From the NCBI GenBank assembly GCA_018266105.1, contig JAFEBA010000006.1, positions 1 to 64,000 of the forward strand: a stretch of DNA of 64,000 bases, given 5' to 3'. Position 1 is the stretch's first letter. The number at the start of each line of letters is the position of its first letter. The notes under the pieces were generated by a model that made no database searches, had not been told where the DNA came from, and worked only from the letters and a program-made list of their open reading frames with translations. The position numbers and the translations under genes were made by a program. This DNA is from a bacterium (GTDB lineage: Bacteria > Vulcanimicrobiota > Xenobia > Xenobiales > JADMJV01). This document shows, piece after piece, positions 37,318 to 45,825 of this stretch.

Positions 37318-38199
37318 GTGACCTGGGGATTTGGCATCTACGGATACGAATTTTCTCACCCCGCAGATATTCGAGGGGTCAAGCTTGTACCGTTGCCCAA
37401 TAGTGCACAACGTGGGCAGAGTGATGAGATGCTCCTCACCGGCTATGGGCTCTTGCCGGCAGGCCTAGACGAAAGTTACTTAGAGGCTACTACCAATATC
37501 GTCTCCTGGCTGGCCGACGCTATGACTTTTTGCCAACAGCGCTGGGTTATGTTTTCCAAATTCCATCGGGTCGAGGACGAGAACGAAATTGCAGAGCGCG
37601 TTCCAGATGAGATTCCACTGATCCGGGGCCGACCTGCCGGAGGCTCGATTATCGTATCGGACGGCATCGCCAAACAATCCAGGCTCACTTTCTTCGAGCT
37701 ATTCATAGAGGAGATGAGTCAAAACGGCGAGGGAGGATTGGCCATGGCGCTCTATCGGCAACTTGAAATATCGAGACTCTCCAACCGCTACTGGGAACTC
37801 GAGCATTTCTTAGCATTTTCAGGGCTGGAGATTTTAGCCCGGTCTTATGCACCAAGTGAGCGTGATAACAAGAACGTTGCTGTTCCGCTAACCAAGCTCC
37901 TGACAGAGCACGGTTTCAGAGTTCCCCGAAAGGACGCTCCTAAGGGTAATCCTAAGTGGAGTAACGTTCCCCAAGACGTCATTGAGGATTTCGCAGCCGC
38001 TCGGAATATGGCCTTTCACCGAGGCATCGGAGAATCAATCGCGCCAGGTTCCAAAAGGCCCGTGAATGCTATCCATCAGATTTTCTCCCTCAAGATGTTG
38101 CTTGCGGACCTTTCTCTGAGGTTGCTGCAATTTGATGATGGGTGGATTAACTGGGACCGATGGGGGGACCGTGTACCTTTTGGGCAAAGGGCTGTGTGA
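37318..38199 (+). CDS. Hypothetical HEPN-motif protein
   Basis: I do not recognise the family. The 293-residue protein has a beta-rich N-terminus (WGFGIYGYEFSHPADIRGVKLVPLP) and a helical C-terminal half with FAAARNMAFHRGIGE. This carries R229-N-M-A-F-H234, again Rx4H, set in a helix followed by another helix (IHQIFSLKMLLADLSLRLL) as in HEPN domains. GTG start 33 nt after the preceding stop. Position and motif tie it to the cluster. Confidence 0.65.
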   Translation: MTWGFGIYGYEFSHPADIRGVKLVPLPNSAQRGQSDEMLLTGYGLLPAGLDESYLEATTNIVSWLADAMTFCQQRWVMFSKFHRVEDENEIAERVPDEIPLIRGRPAGGSIIVSDGIAKQSRLTFFELFIEEMSQNGEGGLAMALYRQLEISRLSNRYWELEHFLAFSGLEILARSYAPSERDNKNVAVPLTKLLTEHGFRVPRKDAPKGNPKWSNVPQDVIEDFAAARNMAFHRGIGESIAPGSKRPVNAIHQIFSLKMLLADLSLRLLQFDDGWINWDRWGDRVPFGQRAV

Positions 38200-38274
38200 T
38201 TACTAGGCTAGCGGAGGTTCACATTGGGGCGCACAGTTACATACTGGCACTTTCAGTCTGCGAGAAGCGGGTAG

Positions 38275-40050
38275 ATGTCACATCCGATTGAAATCACTCC
38301 GGAGAAGCTGGCTCTGGTGCCCACGGAGCTGCTTACCTCAGAGACCTCCGTCGACTATCGTGAACTCCGACAGGCTTTCTTAGCACGGCTGGATTCCACG
38401 GAAGACGAGGAGCTAGGTCCCCCTCTACATTTCTTGGCCTGCAGCTGTGAGTTTATTTTGCAAATTGACAAGACTGAAGTCTTTTTGCCCGTTATGAGCG
38501 ACTTCGATAGCGAGGGAAAGCTCTTCCCAGTAACACCGGCCCCTGAGCATTGGACCATAGGCTCCTATGAAGCCCTGGGCTCTATCCTCCATGCTACGCA
38601 CAATCCCGCTTTGCTCGCGCGATTTGGGGATCTTATTGTAACGCAACTAAAATCGGGCAAGCTATGTGCCTCAGCAGCCGCGAAAGCGGTTGAGGGTTAT
38701 CAGAAACTGACAATATGTTACCTAGAGCACCCTACCCAGTCCATTCTATCGTCCCATTACTGCCAGCGAGCATTGCAGTTAGCCAAGAACTACGGACTGA
38801 GTGCGAAGGTAAGAGATCTCTTAGTATTCGCTACCTCTGTAGTTGCGGACTCTCAGTGCCACCCGCAGACCAGAATCGAGTATGCCCGGGCTATCAGGAA
38901 AGGAGCCAGGGTCAAAGACTCAAGTGTAATCTCATCTCTACTTGAGATCGTAGAGTACTACAAGAAGCTTGATGAATGGCAACGGGCCAGGGTTTGTCTC
39001 AAGGAGGCCCGGAGACATGCCGGAGGAGCTCAGATTTCGACTCTACTCGTTGAAGAGGCCCGGCTATACGAATTGGAAGCCTCAGCAAGGTCAGCGAAAC
39101 TGGCTAAGGTGGGATTACTTAAATTCGCGATCGACCTGTATCGAAAAGCCGGGAAGTGCGATGTCGATATAGACCGGATCCATCGCAAAGTGCTAGAGCT
39201 GGAAAGGCTTTCAACGTCGGAGTTTATGACCTTTAAAGCCGAGCAGACCTTCGACTTGTCCGTTTTTCTCGAAGGCCAGGACCGTCTAACTAGTTTTCGT
39301 GGCTGCCTCCTGCACTTGGCGAAACTCCTGTATCAGATGCTTCCCACTGAAGCCGACTCACGAAAGGAAGCCGAAGACAATCTCAATAGGTTTCTTGGGT
39401 TGTCGTTATTCGGTAGGATAGTTGTAGACTTCAAGGGGCGGCAGACCACCGCTGAGCATCAAACCAAGGAAGAGAGAGTAACAGCAGAGTCATTCGAGCA
39501 AGCCACTCACAAGATGGGCGTCTTGGCTCAGATTATCGTTGCCCCACTCCTAAAAAGAGCCTACCGCCGATTTCGCCCCGAGGCTGCTGACGTTGTTCCG
39601 ATAGTGATGGGTGACCATATTCCGGACCATCAGAAGAGACAGTGGCTGTTCGCACTCCTACTCGGGATTCAAGGACACTACACGGTCGCTGGTCCACTAC
39701 TTGCTCCCCTGATCGAGAATTTTTTTCGAGAAACTGTGGAAGCCGCGGGCGGTATAGTATCTTCCATAAGCGAAGACGGTGTCCAAGACGTTTATCCGCT
39801 TGAACATCTCCTCAGAGTTGAAGCGGACCGGCTAAGGACGAAACTTGGAGAAGTTGTATTCTTCGTGGCAACCGCCGCTTTTTTTAGGAGTGGGTGGAAT
39901 TATCGCAATAAAACTGCACACGGCCTTTGCACGGACGGCAACGTTGCTGGCACCGAGTCAATCTTTATGGTCGGCTTTGGTGTGCTGATCTGTCTCCTCC
40001 CAGTTGTTGAGGACTTGATCAGGAAGCATGGCAGCAGTGAGAGCGACTAG
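38275..40050 (+). CDS. DUF4209-like HEPN-motif protein 2
   Basis: A 591-residue protein with the same architecture as protein 1: helical repeats in the first ~330 residues, then a DUF4209-like region (QWLFALLLGIQGHYTVAGPLLAPLIENFFRE ... DVYPLEHLLRVEADRL). It ends in NYRNKTAHGL with R544-N-K-T-A-H549. The two DUF4209 proteins are clearly diverged in sequence. It closes the same-strand run of five genes; the next gene is on the other strand. Confidence 0.75.
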   Translation: MSHPIEITPEKLALVPTELLTSETSVDYRELRQAFLARLDSTEDEELGPPLHFLACSCEFILQIDKTEVFLPVMSDFDSEGKLFPVTPAPEHWTIGSYEALGSILHATHNPALLARFGDLIVTQLKSGKLCASAAAKAVEGYQKLTICYLEHPTQSILSSHYCQRALQLAKNYGLSAKVRDLLVFATSVVADSQCHPQTRIEYARAIRKGARVKDSSVISSLLEIVEYYKKLDEWQRARVCLKEARRHAGGAQISTLLVEEARLYELEASARSAKLAKVGLLKFAIDLYRKAGKCDVDIDRIHRKVLELERLSTSEFMTFKAEQTFDLSVFLEGQDRLTSFRGCLLHLAKLLYQMLPTEADSRKEAEDNLNRFLGLSLFGRIVVDFKGRQTTAEHQTKEERVTAESFEQATHKMGVLAQIIVAPLLKRAYRRFRPEAADVVPIVMGDHIPDHQKRQWLFALLLGIQGHYTVAGPLLAPLIENFFRETVEAAGGIVSSISEDGVQDVYPLEHLLRVEADRLRTKLGEVVFFVATAAFFRSGWNYRNKTAHGLCTDGNVAGTESIFMVGFGVLICLLPVVEDLIRKHGSSESD

Positions 40051-40188
40051 TTTCGCCCAATCTCAGTCACTCTCCGGGCACTGGTTTCCAGTGGTTCCTG
40101 CGAAAAACAGTGTTTTACCCTTTTGGCCTTTGACGTTAGCTTGAGGGGCTCCTTAATCAAAAATATGTTCGATTACGATCTACTACAG

Positions 40189-40434
40189 CTATTCCAGTTG
40201 GGAGTCAGGACTCGAACCTTGCAGGGGCAATACCCCCCCTGTACTTTGGTTTCGCTGAAGGTCTTCGTTCACAAGTTTCTCGAGGTAAACACGCGCCCCA
40301 CCAGGCTGGGACATTACGTGTTGATAAATTGCCGGATCAAAACGTACAGTTACACTCGGAGCCCCTCGACGGCTAGGACTCTTCTGTTCATAAAGCTTTG
40401 GTCTGCCAGGCCCTCGACTATCAGAATTGCTCAA
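40189..40434 (-). CDS. Small ribbon-helix-helix-like DNA-binding protein
   Basis: An 81-residue protein with a basic N-terminus (GRPKLYEQKSPSRRG), then VTVRFDPAIYQHVMSQPGGARVYLEKLVNEDLQ. This has the strand-helix-helix pattern of RHH/CopG proteins. Start is TTG at 40434 with a strong GGAGG 4 nt upstream. It sits between the HEPN cluster and the integrase, on the opposite strand, and may regulate either side (inference). Confidence 0.6.
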   Translation of the reverse strand: MSNSDSRGPGRPKLYEQKSPSRRGAPSVTVRFDPAIYQHVMSQPGGARVYLEKLVNEDLQRNQSTGGVLPLQGSSPDSQLE

Positions 40435-41572
40435 ATTGCCTCCAAAAAGTGCACTTCACTTATTGGCATGGTGTCGTGCACAAACTATACTAAATGAGTG
40501 GCCACAAGCACAAGACCGTGACGGTCGAGCGGGGCTGGAAGCCAGCATCCGCGCTAGAAATTCACCAAGGACGAACCAAGAAATGAGTGTCATCAAGCGA
40601 GTAGCTCCATCGGGGAGCGTTACATGGTTAGCCAGAGTTTTCCGAGACGAAGACCCGCTCACCGGCAAGCAGACCGTGGTGGTCAAGTCGTTCCGAACCC
40701 AGAAGGAAGCCAAGGCGTGGGAATTGGCCACGCGCAAGCAAGTAGGGGAGGGGGTGTATCAGGAGCCGGTCAAGGTGACCCTGGCCGAGTTCTTCGCCGA
40801 ATGGCTGGAGAAGTCGGCCAGGATTCGGCTGAAAGTGCAGACGGTGGAGCTGTATGAGCGAGTTTTTCGCCTGTACATCGAGCCGCACATTGGCAAGCTG
40901 TTGTTGCAGAACGTGACGCCGCTGGCCATTCAGGGAGCCTATGCGCTGCTAACGTCGGGGCCGAAGAAAGTGAGCCCGCAGACCGTCAAGAACGCACACA
41001 CGGCGTTGCGTAGCTGCCTGAAGCAGGCGGTGCGTTGGCGGTATCTGACCTTCAACCCTTCGGTGGATGTGGATCTGCCCAAGCGGATGGGCCAGACCGC
41101 CAAGGTCCGGTCGTTCACGCCGGAACAGGCCGTGGTGTTCTTGAACACCTGCCGAAAGAAGCGATTGGGGTGGGCGCTGCATTTCGCACTGGCCTCGGGC
41201 GCCCGGCCGGGGGAATATCTGGCCTTGCTCTGGTCGGACATCGACTGGGAGGCCGGCACGGTGCGCATTGAAAAGAGCATCGTGTGGCCCAAGGGCGGGG
41301 GATGGCATTTTGACAGCCCCAAGACCCGCAAGAGCGGACGCACCATCAGCCTGCCGGTCGAGGTGCTGGATGAATTGCGCGAGCACCGCATCCGCCAGCT
41401 GGAGCACAAGCAGTTCCTGGGCAAGGACTGGAAGAGCGAGCATGACCTGGTGTTCACCGACACCACCGGAAATGCCGTCTACGAACGGCACCTGACCACC
41501 CGCACCTTCAAGGTCATCTTGAAGGAGGCCGGGCTACCCAGCAACTTCCGCCTCTATGACCTGCGTCACACG

Positions 41573-42079
41573 TGGTATCAACTTGTCAAGCGTCATCTAC
41601 TGATCCGTTATTTACATAAACCGGGGCTTCACCCTCATTTGATCCTTAGGGGCACCAAAGATCAAAGTTGTGGTAAGGGTGGGCAGGCCGCGGCGCGCCA
41701 AGCCGCTCCCTACACCTTCGTCTCGACGGGGGCTGTCCACGCTTTCCACAGCCAAACAAGCGGTGGTAAGGGTGGGCAGGCCGCGGCGCGTGAAGCCGCT
41801 CCCTGCACCTACGTTTGGACGGGGGCTGTCCACGCTTTCCACGGCCAACCAGGCAATAGAGAGCAAAGCCCCGATTTATTTGGTTGCTTTTTGTCCTGGT
41901 GGCGAAGTGGCCGCCCTGGTTTTCCGGGTCTGCACCTGGTATCCTGAGTGCCTTTGAGGCCCCTCTACTCCTTCATTCAAGATCTCCGGAGGGCGGATGT
42001 TCACTTCTGTGCATAGGAGTCGCTTGTTGCGCTCTCAATGTGTGTCGCCGGAATCCTCCGCCGCCAGAGAACTCTAAGT
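41573..42079 (-). ncRNA. Non-coding 3' region of the IS110-family element, candidate seekRNA/bridge RNA
   Basis: About 507 bp lie between the transposase stop and the left junction, while only 85 bp lie upstream of it. That placement matches the IS1111 subgroup, which encodes its guide RNA downstream of the transposase. Within it, cataggagt (42,012-42,020) recurs at the right tip of the element. gttgcgc (42,026-42,032) is complementary to the target bases right of the insertion (43,459-43,465). 42,038-42,048 matches the complement of the left target flank at 9 of 11 positions. Exact RNA ends are unknown. Confidence 0.45.
41670..41855. repeat. Two tandem ~93-bp repeats inside the IS110-family 3' region
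   Basis: The first unit starts at 41,670 (gtggtaagggtgggcaggcc...) and the second at 41,763. They agree over most of their length, including gggtgggcaggccgcggcgcg and the later gggggctgtccacgctttccac. Both units are rich in self-complementary GC stretches, suggesting a duplicated RNA structural element. Confidence 0.75.
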
Positions 42080-43372
42080 TTAAGAGGCCTTTTTCAGTGC
42101 ATGCTCCTCCCGCAACTGGGCCAGCCTGGCCTCAGAATCAGGGCCCAACTGGTAGGGTTTCTTGGAACGGCATAGCGCGAAGCACACCCTCAGGAGCCTG
42201 CACATCGAAGCGATAATGGCTTTCATCGTCGGCTTTCCACGCTTCCTCAGCTCCAAATAGCTGATCCTGAAGTCCGCGTTGTGCCGTAACACCGGGATGC
42301 ATAGGTAGTAGAGAACGTGGCGCAGCACCGGCCGACCAATACGGGAAATACGCTTGCCTTCGCGCTTGGTTTTACCCGACTGATTCTCGACGAGGTTCAG
42401 ACCCGCCAACTTGGTCCATTCTTTCGCGTTACGATAGCGAGCGGGGTCTCCAACTTCGCCGAGCAAGAGAGCTGCACCCACTGCGCTCAAGCCAGGCATG
42501 GAGACCATGGCTTCAAGATATCCGGTCTTGGAAGCGAGCTGCACCAGTTTCTCGTCCACCTCTCGAAGCCGATCAGAAAGTGACTTTACGGTTGCGGCGG
42601 CCAACTGGAGCTCCCACCTAGCCGAGTCGGCCCCCTCCCGCACACCCACCGACTTGGCTGCCGATTCAAGTAACTGGTCGGCAACTCTTGAGCCACGTCG
42701 CTTGTTGCTGCCTTCCAACACCAATTGAAGTAAGCCGATTTTTCCCAGTTTCACAACGTCCTGAGGAAAGGGGCAGCGTTCGAAGAGATAAAGGCTCGTG
42801 TTGCGCAGGCAGCCTTTCAGTACATGTTCCCGCTCAGGCCAAAATTTGTCCTGAATTGAACGAATTCGGTTTCCCCATGCGACCCAATCCCGCATAAGAT
42901 CGGCTCTCAGCAGCCCCAAATTTCGGAGATTCGACCAGACACCGCTGGGTTGGCGTATTTCTGAAAATTTACCTTCAGAGCATAGCTGGGCAATAAGGTA
43001 GGCATCTTTTGGATCGTTCTTGCTTTTTGAAAGGTCCATCATCTCTCGACACTTTTTCACGACCCGACCGTGGACAAAAACCAAGTCTACCTCCTTGCTC
43101 TCAAAATGCCGGGCGAGCGGCTCCCAATACGAGCCTGTAGCCTCCATTGCAAACACAACTCCAGTCGCACTGTGCATGCGAACTAGCTCCTGGCATCGTA
43201 CCCAGAGATCCGCAAAAGACTCCTGGTTCTGGCCAAAGCTGAACGGCTTTCCCGATACGACTCCGTCGGGGAGCATAGGGATGCCTACATGTTTGGTTTT
43301 GGCCAGGTCGAGGCCCACGATAATCTTGCCCTTGACCAGCAGCTTCTTTTGGTTCAACTTGTGAATGTTCAT
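42080..43372 (-). CDS. IS110-family transposase (DEDD)
   Basis: A 430-residue protein with an N-terminal RuvC-like DEDD domain: VGLDLAKTKHVG, FAMEATGSYWEP, and KNDPKDAYLIAQL for the paired Asp. The C-terminal transposase-20 domain has MPGLSAVGAALLLGEVGD, LAGLNLVENQSGKT and ISRIGRPVLRHVLY, where the family's catalytic Ser lies. Full length and uninterrupted, so it may be active. ATG with GAGAACGAG directly upstream. Confidence 0.94.
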   Translation of the reverse strand: MNIHKLNQKKLLVKGKIIVGLDLAKTKHVGIPMLPDGVVSGKPFSFGQNQESFADLWVRCQELVRMHSATGVVFAMEATGSYWEPLARHFESKEVDLVFVHGRVVKKCREMMDLSKSKNDPKDAYLIAQLCSEGKFSEIRQPSGVWSNLRNLGLLRADLMRDWVAWGNRIRSIQDKFWPEREHVLKGCLRNTSLYLFERCPFPQDVVKLGKIGLLQLVLEGSNKRRGSRVADQLLESAAKSVGVREGADSARWELQLAAATVKSLSDRLREVDEKLVQLASKTGYLEAMVSMPGLSAVGAALLLGEVGDPARYRNAKEWTKLAGLNLVENQSGKTKREGKRISRIGRPVLRHVLYYLCIPVLRHNADFRISYLELRKRGKPTMKAIIASMCRLLRVCFALCRSKKPYQLGPDSEARLAQLREEHALKKAS

Positions 43373-43811
43373 CTCGTTCTCCAGGTTCTTGGTTATTTAG
43401 CGATTTCAAGATACCAGGGGTTCGGGATGAACCTCCTCCACAACATCATAGGAGTTCTGCGCAACCCTGCTCTTGATCGCCGGCGTGCCGGCCAAGGTGG
43501 TGGCTGAACGCCTGGGCCACGCGAGTGTAACCCAGACCCTGGACACGTATTCGCACGTTCTACCGGCCCTGGAATACAAGGCCACCGACGAGCTGCGCAA
43601 CCTGCTCTACCGCCCTGAGTCCCGGCCCATGCCTGAACTACCGCCCGGCAAGTAGAACACTCAAGACCAAGCGACAGCGGGCCTTTCACCGGCACGATCG
43701 GTGAAAGGCCCGCAACCACCGACAGAGCCCAAGCCTTGGCGCTGCTTTGTTTGTGCTGTCCAAAGGCGAACCCATTAGAGCAGCGGGCAGAACAGAAAGG
43801 AGACACCGAAA

Positions 43812-44057
43812 TTGAGTTACGTGATTCTATTTGATGTCCTGGAATGCCTCACCCTACGGCAGACCACGCAGGAATTGACCGAAACCTACCCGCACCCATT
43901 CCGCTTGCTGGACGGCGACGGAAACCACTATTACTACGGCCGCTCCAAGACCAGCGACGACGAAACAGCCTTTGCCCCGCTCGACTGGGCCAGGGACGAC
44001 AGCGGGTGCACCAAGGTGGAATACCTGGATCGCTACGGTGAATGGACGCCACTGTAG
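43812..44057 (+). CDS. Hypothetical small protein, 81 aa
   Basis: Not recognised. An acidic, Tyr-rich product (LLDGDGNHYYYGRSKTSDDETAFAPLDWARDDSG). TTG start at 43812 with AAAGGAG 8 nt upstream. High-GC codon use like the following genes. It lies between the integrase end and the promoter at 44,128. Confidence 0.6.
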   Translation: MSYVILFDVLECLTLRQTTQELTETYPHPFRLLDGDGNHYYYGRSKTSDDETAFAPLDWARDDSGCTKVEYLDRYGEWTPL

Positions 44058-44127
44058 CGCTCACCGCAACCGTGCAAAAAACCACGGAATGCAACGAGAA
44101 GTAGCCCCATTTAATGGCAATAATTAA

Positions 44128-44156
44128 TTGACAAAATGCCATAAGCAGCGTATAAT
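44128..44156 (+). promoter_or_regulatory. Perfect consensus sigma-70 promoter
   Basis: TTGACA at 44,128-44,133 and TATAAT at 44,151-44,156 with an exact 17-bp spacer. It points to the SWIM, excisionase-like and DprA-like genes. Transcription should start near 44,163, giving a leader of ~230 nt. It is the strongest promoter seen in the window and implies high constitutive expression unless repressed. Confidence 0.85.
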
Positions 44157-44275
44157 AACAGGGTTAAACAACCAGCGCGGGCCGGTAGCCGCCCCGCCAG
44201 AACACGAAGAGCCGCTCACAGACAGCAGGCTGGACCGCCCACGGCGGCCGAGAAACCCCGAACCCCCACACCGAA

Positions 44276-44398
44276 ATGAACGCACTGGCCTGGACCGGCA
44301 ACCCGCCGGCAGCAAAGGCCTACGACCACGTACACGACCCGGGCCCCAGCGTAGCTGTGTACGCCCGAAACCCAAACAGACCAAAGGAGAAACCATGA
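44276..44398 (+). CDS. Possible 40-residue leader ORF coupled to the SWIM gene
   Basis: An ATG ORF in the leader (MNALAWTGNPPAAKAYDHV...) ends in CCATGA, its TGA overlapping the ATG of the next gene by 4 nt. No Shine-Dalgarno is visible. It could couple translation, or simply be open by chance in GC-rich DNA. Confidence 0.35.
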   Translation: MNALAWTGNPPAAKAYDHVHDPGPSVAVYARNPNRPKEKP

Positions 44399-44688
44399 GC
44401 CGCAAAACCGTAACCGACAAGGCCGAGCGCCTGAAGAAGAACTACCGCGTGATACTGGTGGGACCGGGCCAAGCCCTGGTGATTGGCGACCACGACACCT
44501 ACGACGTGATCAAACTGTCGTTCAGGTGGAGCTGTAACTGCCCGTGGGGCAAACACCGGGGACGGTGGAGCGAATGCAGCCACGTGGTGGCCGTGCGCCA
44601 GGCACAGGTGGACCCGCACAGCCAGGCGCCGGTCGCGCGTCTGGCCGGCCTACTACAAGAACTGAAGCAAATGAAGGAGAGTGCCTAA
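44395..44688 (+). CDS. Small SWIM-type zinc-finger-like protein
   Basis: A 97-residue protein with a SWIM-like pattern: SFRWSCNCPWGKHRGRWSECSHVVAVRQA, i.e. C-x-C ... C-x-H. The N-terminus is basic (RKTVTDKAERLKKNYRVILVGPGQALVIGDHD). SWIM domains mediate DNA or protein contacts. AAAGGAGA precedes the ATG. Three nucleotides separate it from the excisionase-like gene. Confidence 0.75.
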   Translation: MSRKTVTDKAERLKKNYRVILVGPGQALVIGDHDTYDVIKLSFRWSCNCPWGKHRGRWSECSHVVAVRQAQVDPHSQAPVARLAGLLQELKQMKESA

Positions 44689-44690
44689 CC

Positions 44691-44888
44691 ATGAGATTTT
44701 TGACTGTCAACGAAATCGCCGAAACCCTGGGAATGTCGACCCACCGCGTGTATGAGGTACTACGCCACGGCCTGATGCCGGCCGTGCGCATTGGCCGCCA
44801 GGTGCGTGTAGAGGAGCAAGCCTTTAAGGAGTGGGTGGCCAGCGGTGGCCAGACCTACGACCACCTGAACAAGAGCCGCGCCAGCTAG
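44691..44888 (+). CDS. Excisionase-family helix-turn-helix protein
   Basis: A 65-residue MerR/Xis-type DNA-binding protein: FLTVNEIAETLGMSTHRVYEVLRHGLMPAVRIGRQVRVEEQAFKEWV. This is the classic excisionase (HTH_17) pattern. Located beside an integrase remnant, it may be the recombination directionality factor of element B. GAAGGAG lies upstream, inside the preceding gene. Confidence 0.82.
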   Translation: MRFLTVNEIAETLGMSTHRVYEVLRHGLMPAVRIGRQVRVEEQAFKEWVASGGQTYDHLNKSRAS

Positions 44889-44941
44889 CAACCGGCGGGG
44901 GGCAACCCGCCCCCCGCCCCGATGGAGGAAGGAGAACCGAA

Positions 44942-45643
44942 ATGAAGACCGTGACCGTAAACCTGAATACCCAGAACTACCCGAGTCAGCTGGCCCACGC
45001 ACTGGGCCACAAAGCCCCCGGCCAACTAGACTGCCGGGGCAACCTGGACCTGTTGCGCACACCAAGCGTAGGCTTTAGCGGCAGCCGCCAAGCCAGCCCC
45101 AAGGGCCTGGAGCAGGCCGACACCTTCGCCCGCCAATTGGCCCGCGAAGGCTGGACCGTGGTATCAGGACACGCCAACGGGGTAGACGTGGCCGCCCACC
45201 GCGCCGCCCTGGCCGCGGGTGGAACCACCATACTGGTGTTGCCCCACGGGATGGACCAATTCAGGCTGAGGCCCGAACTGCCACCGGTATGGGACTGGCG
45301 CCGCGCCCTGGTAGTGAGCCCCTATGAACCCCAGGCCGCGTTCAAGCCGTTTAGAGCGATACAGCGAAACGCCGTAATAGCTGGCCTGAGCCAGGGAGTG
45401 GTGGTGTTTGAAGCCGGCAACCTGGGAGGCACGCTGAACACCGGGCTGACCACCCTGAAACTCAAAAGGCCGCTGTTTGCCGCCATGTATGAAGAAATGC
45501 CGCCGACTGCCACCGGCAACCGGCTGTTGATAGCCCGAGGAGCCCGCCCCCTGGAAACCGACCGAGACAGCGCCGCCCACCACACCCGCAGAATGGCCGA
45601 AGTGATGGGGCAGGGCGCCACCTGGATGGCAGCTAGCGCCTGA
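44942..45643 (+). CDS. DprA/SLOG-like Rossmann protein
   Basis: A 233-residue protein with the DprA/LOG nucleotide-binding core: VGFSGSRQASPKGLEQA, VVSGHANGVDVAAHRAAL, GTTILVLPHGMDQF, and FEAGNLGGTLNTGLTTLK. It lacks the extra N- and C-terminal domains of chromosomal DprA. Such stand-alone forms occur on mobile elements and may bind single-stranded DNA or a nucleotide ligand. GGAAGGAG precedes the ATG. Last gene of the promoter-driven module. Confidence 0.8.
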   Translation: MKTVTVNLNTQNYPSQLAHALGHKAPGQLDCRGNLDLLRTPSVGFSGSRQASPKGLEQADTFARQLAREGWTVVSGHANGVDVAAHRAALAAGGTTILVLPHGMDQFRLRPELPPVWDWRRALVVSPYEPQAAFKPFRAIQRNAVIAGLSQGVVVFEAGNLGGTLNTGLTTLKLKRPLFAAMYEEMPPTATGNRLLIARGARPLETDRDSAAHHTRRMAEVMGQGATWMAASA

Positions 45644-45706
45644 GCCAAGAGTAGATACCCGGGATCAACAAACGCCTGAGCCCCGGGGTACGCCCCAGCT
45701 TGATTA

Positions 45707-45732
45707 CCCGCCCCGGCGTCAGCCGGGGCGGG
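45707..45732. terminator. GC-rich hairpin after the DprA-like gene
   Basis: An 11-bp perfect stem (CCCGCCCCGGC / GCCGGGGCGGG) with a GTCA loop, 64 bp after the stop. No T-run follows, so termination is uncertain. Short repeats of 'cgcctgagcccc' flank it at 45,673 and 45,811. I see no gene between 45,644 and 45,825. Confidence 0.45.
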
Positions 45733-45825
45733 AGCCCCAGCCCCTCTAAAAAGCTAGCAGCCAAGCCCCAGCTTTGTTTAAGAGCTCATCTATCGCCTGA
45801 GCCCCTCTTTGTTTTCATGCCCAAC

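Larger units (their letters stand above)
41573..43457 (-). mobile_element. IS110-family (IS1111-like) insertion sequence
   Basis: About 1.9 kb, placed by where the integrase frame stops and resumes; one T is shared by both junctions, so the ends could shift by 1 bp. It contains one transposase on the minus strand and a long 3' non-coding part. TGGTATC at 41,573-41,579 and its inverse at 43,410-43,416 form a short subterminal inverted repeat, as in the IS1111 subgroup. No target duplication is seen, as expected for the family. Confidence 0.85.
40583..43655 (+). pseudogene. Tyrosine integrase split by an IS110-family element
   Basis: The 5' part (40583-41572) encodes a phage-type integrase: N-terminal arm-binding region, SAM-like core-binding domain, then catalytic SGARPGEYLAL (first Arg) and YDLRHT (second Arg). 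The frame resumes at 43458 with CATLLLIAGVPAKVVAERLGHAS and DTYSHV (catalytic Tyr), ending at 43655. Restored, it would be ~395 residues. ATG at 40583 has AAGGA upstream. The insertion separates the arginines from the tyrosine, so the enzyme should be inactive. It was probably the integrase of element B. Confidence 0.9.

Noticed and set aside
40195..40240. T-loop-like GGTTCGAGTCC on the minus strand, suggesting a tRNA
   Set aside because: The stem pairs poorly, there is no acceptor or anticodon arm, and the bases encode the C-terminus of the RHH-like gene.
44128..44394. N-terminal extension of the SWIM protein from 44,128
   Set aside because: It would begin at the -35 box of the promoter; ATG at 44,395 has its own AAAGGAGA.
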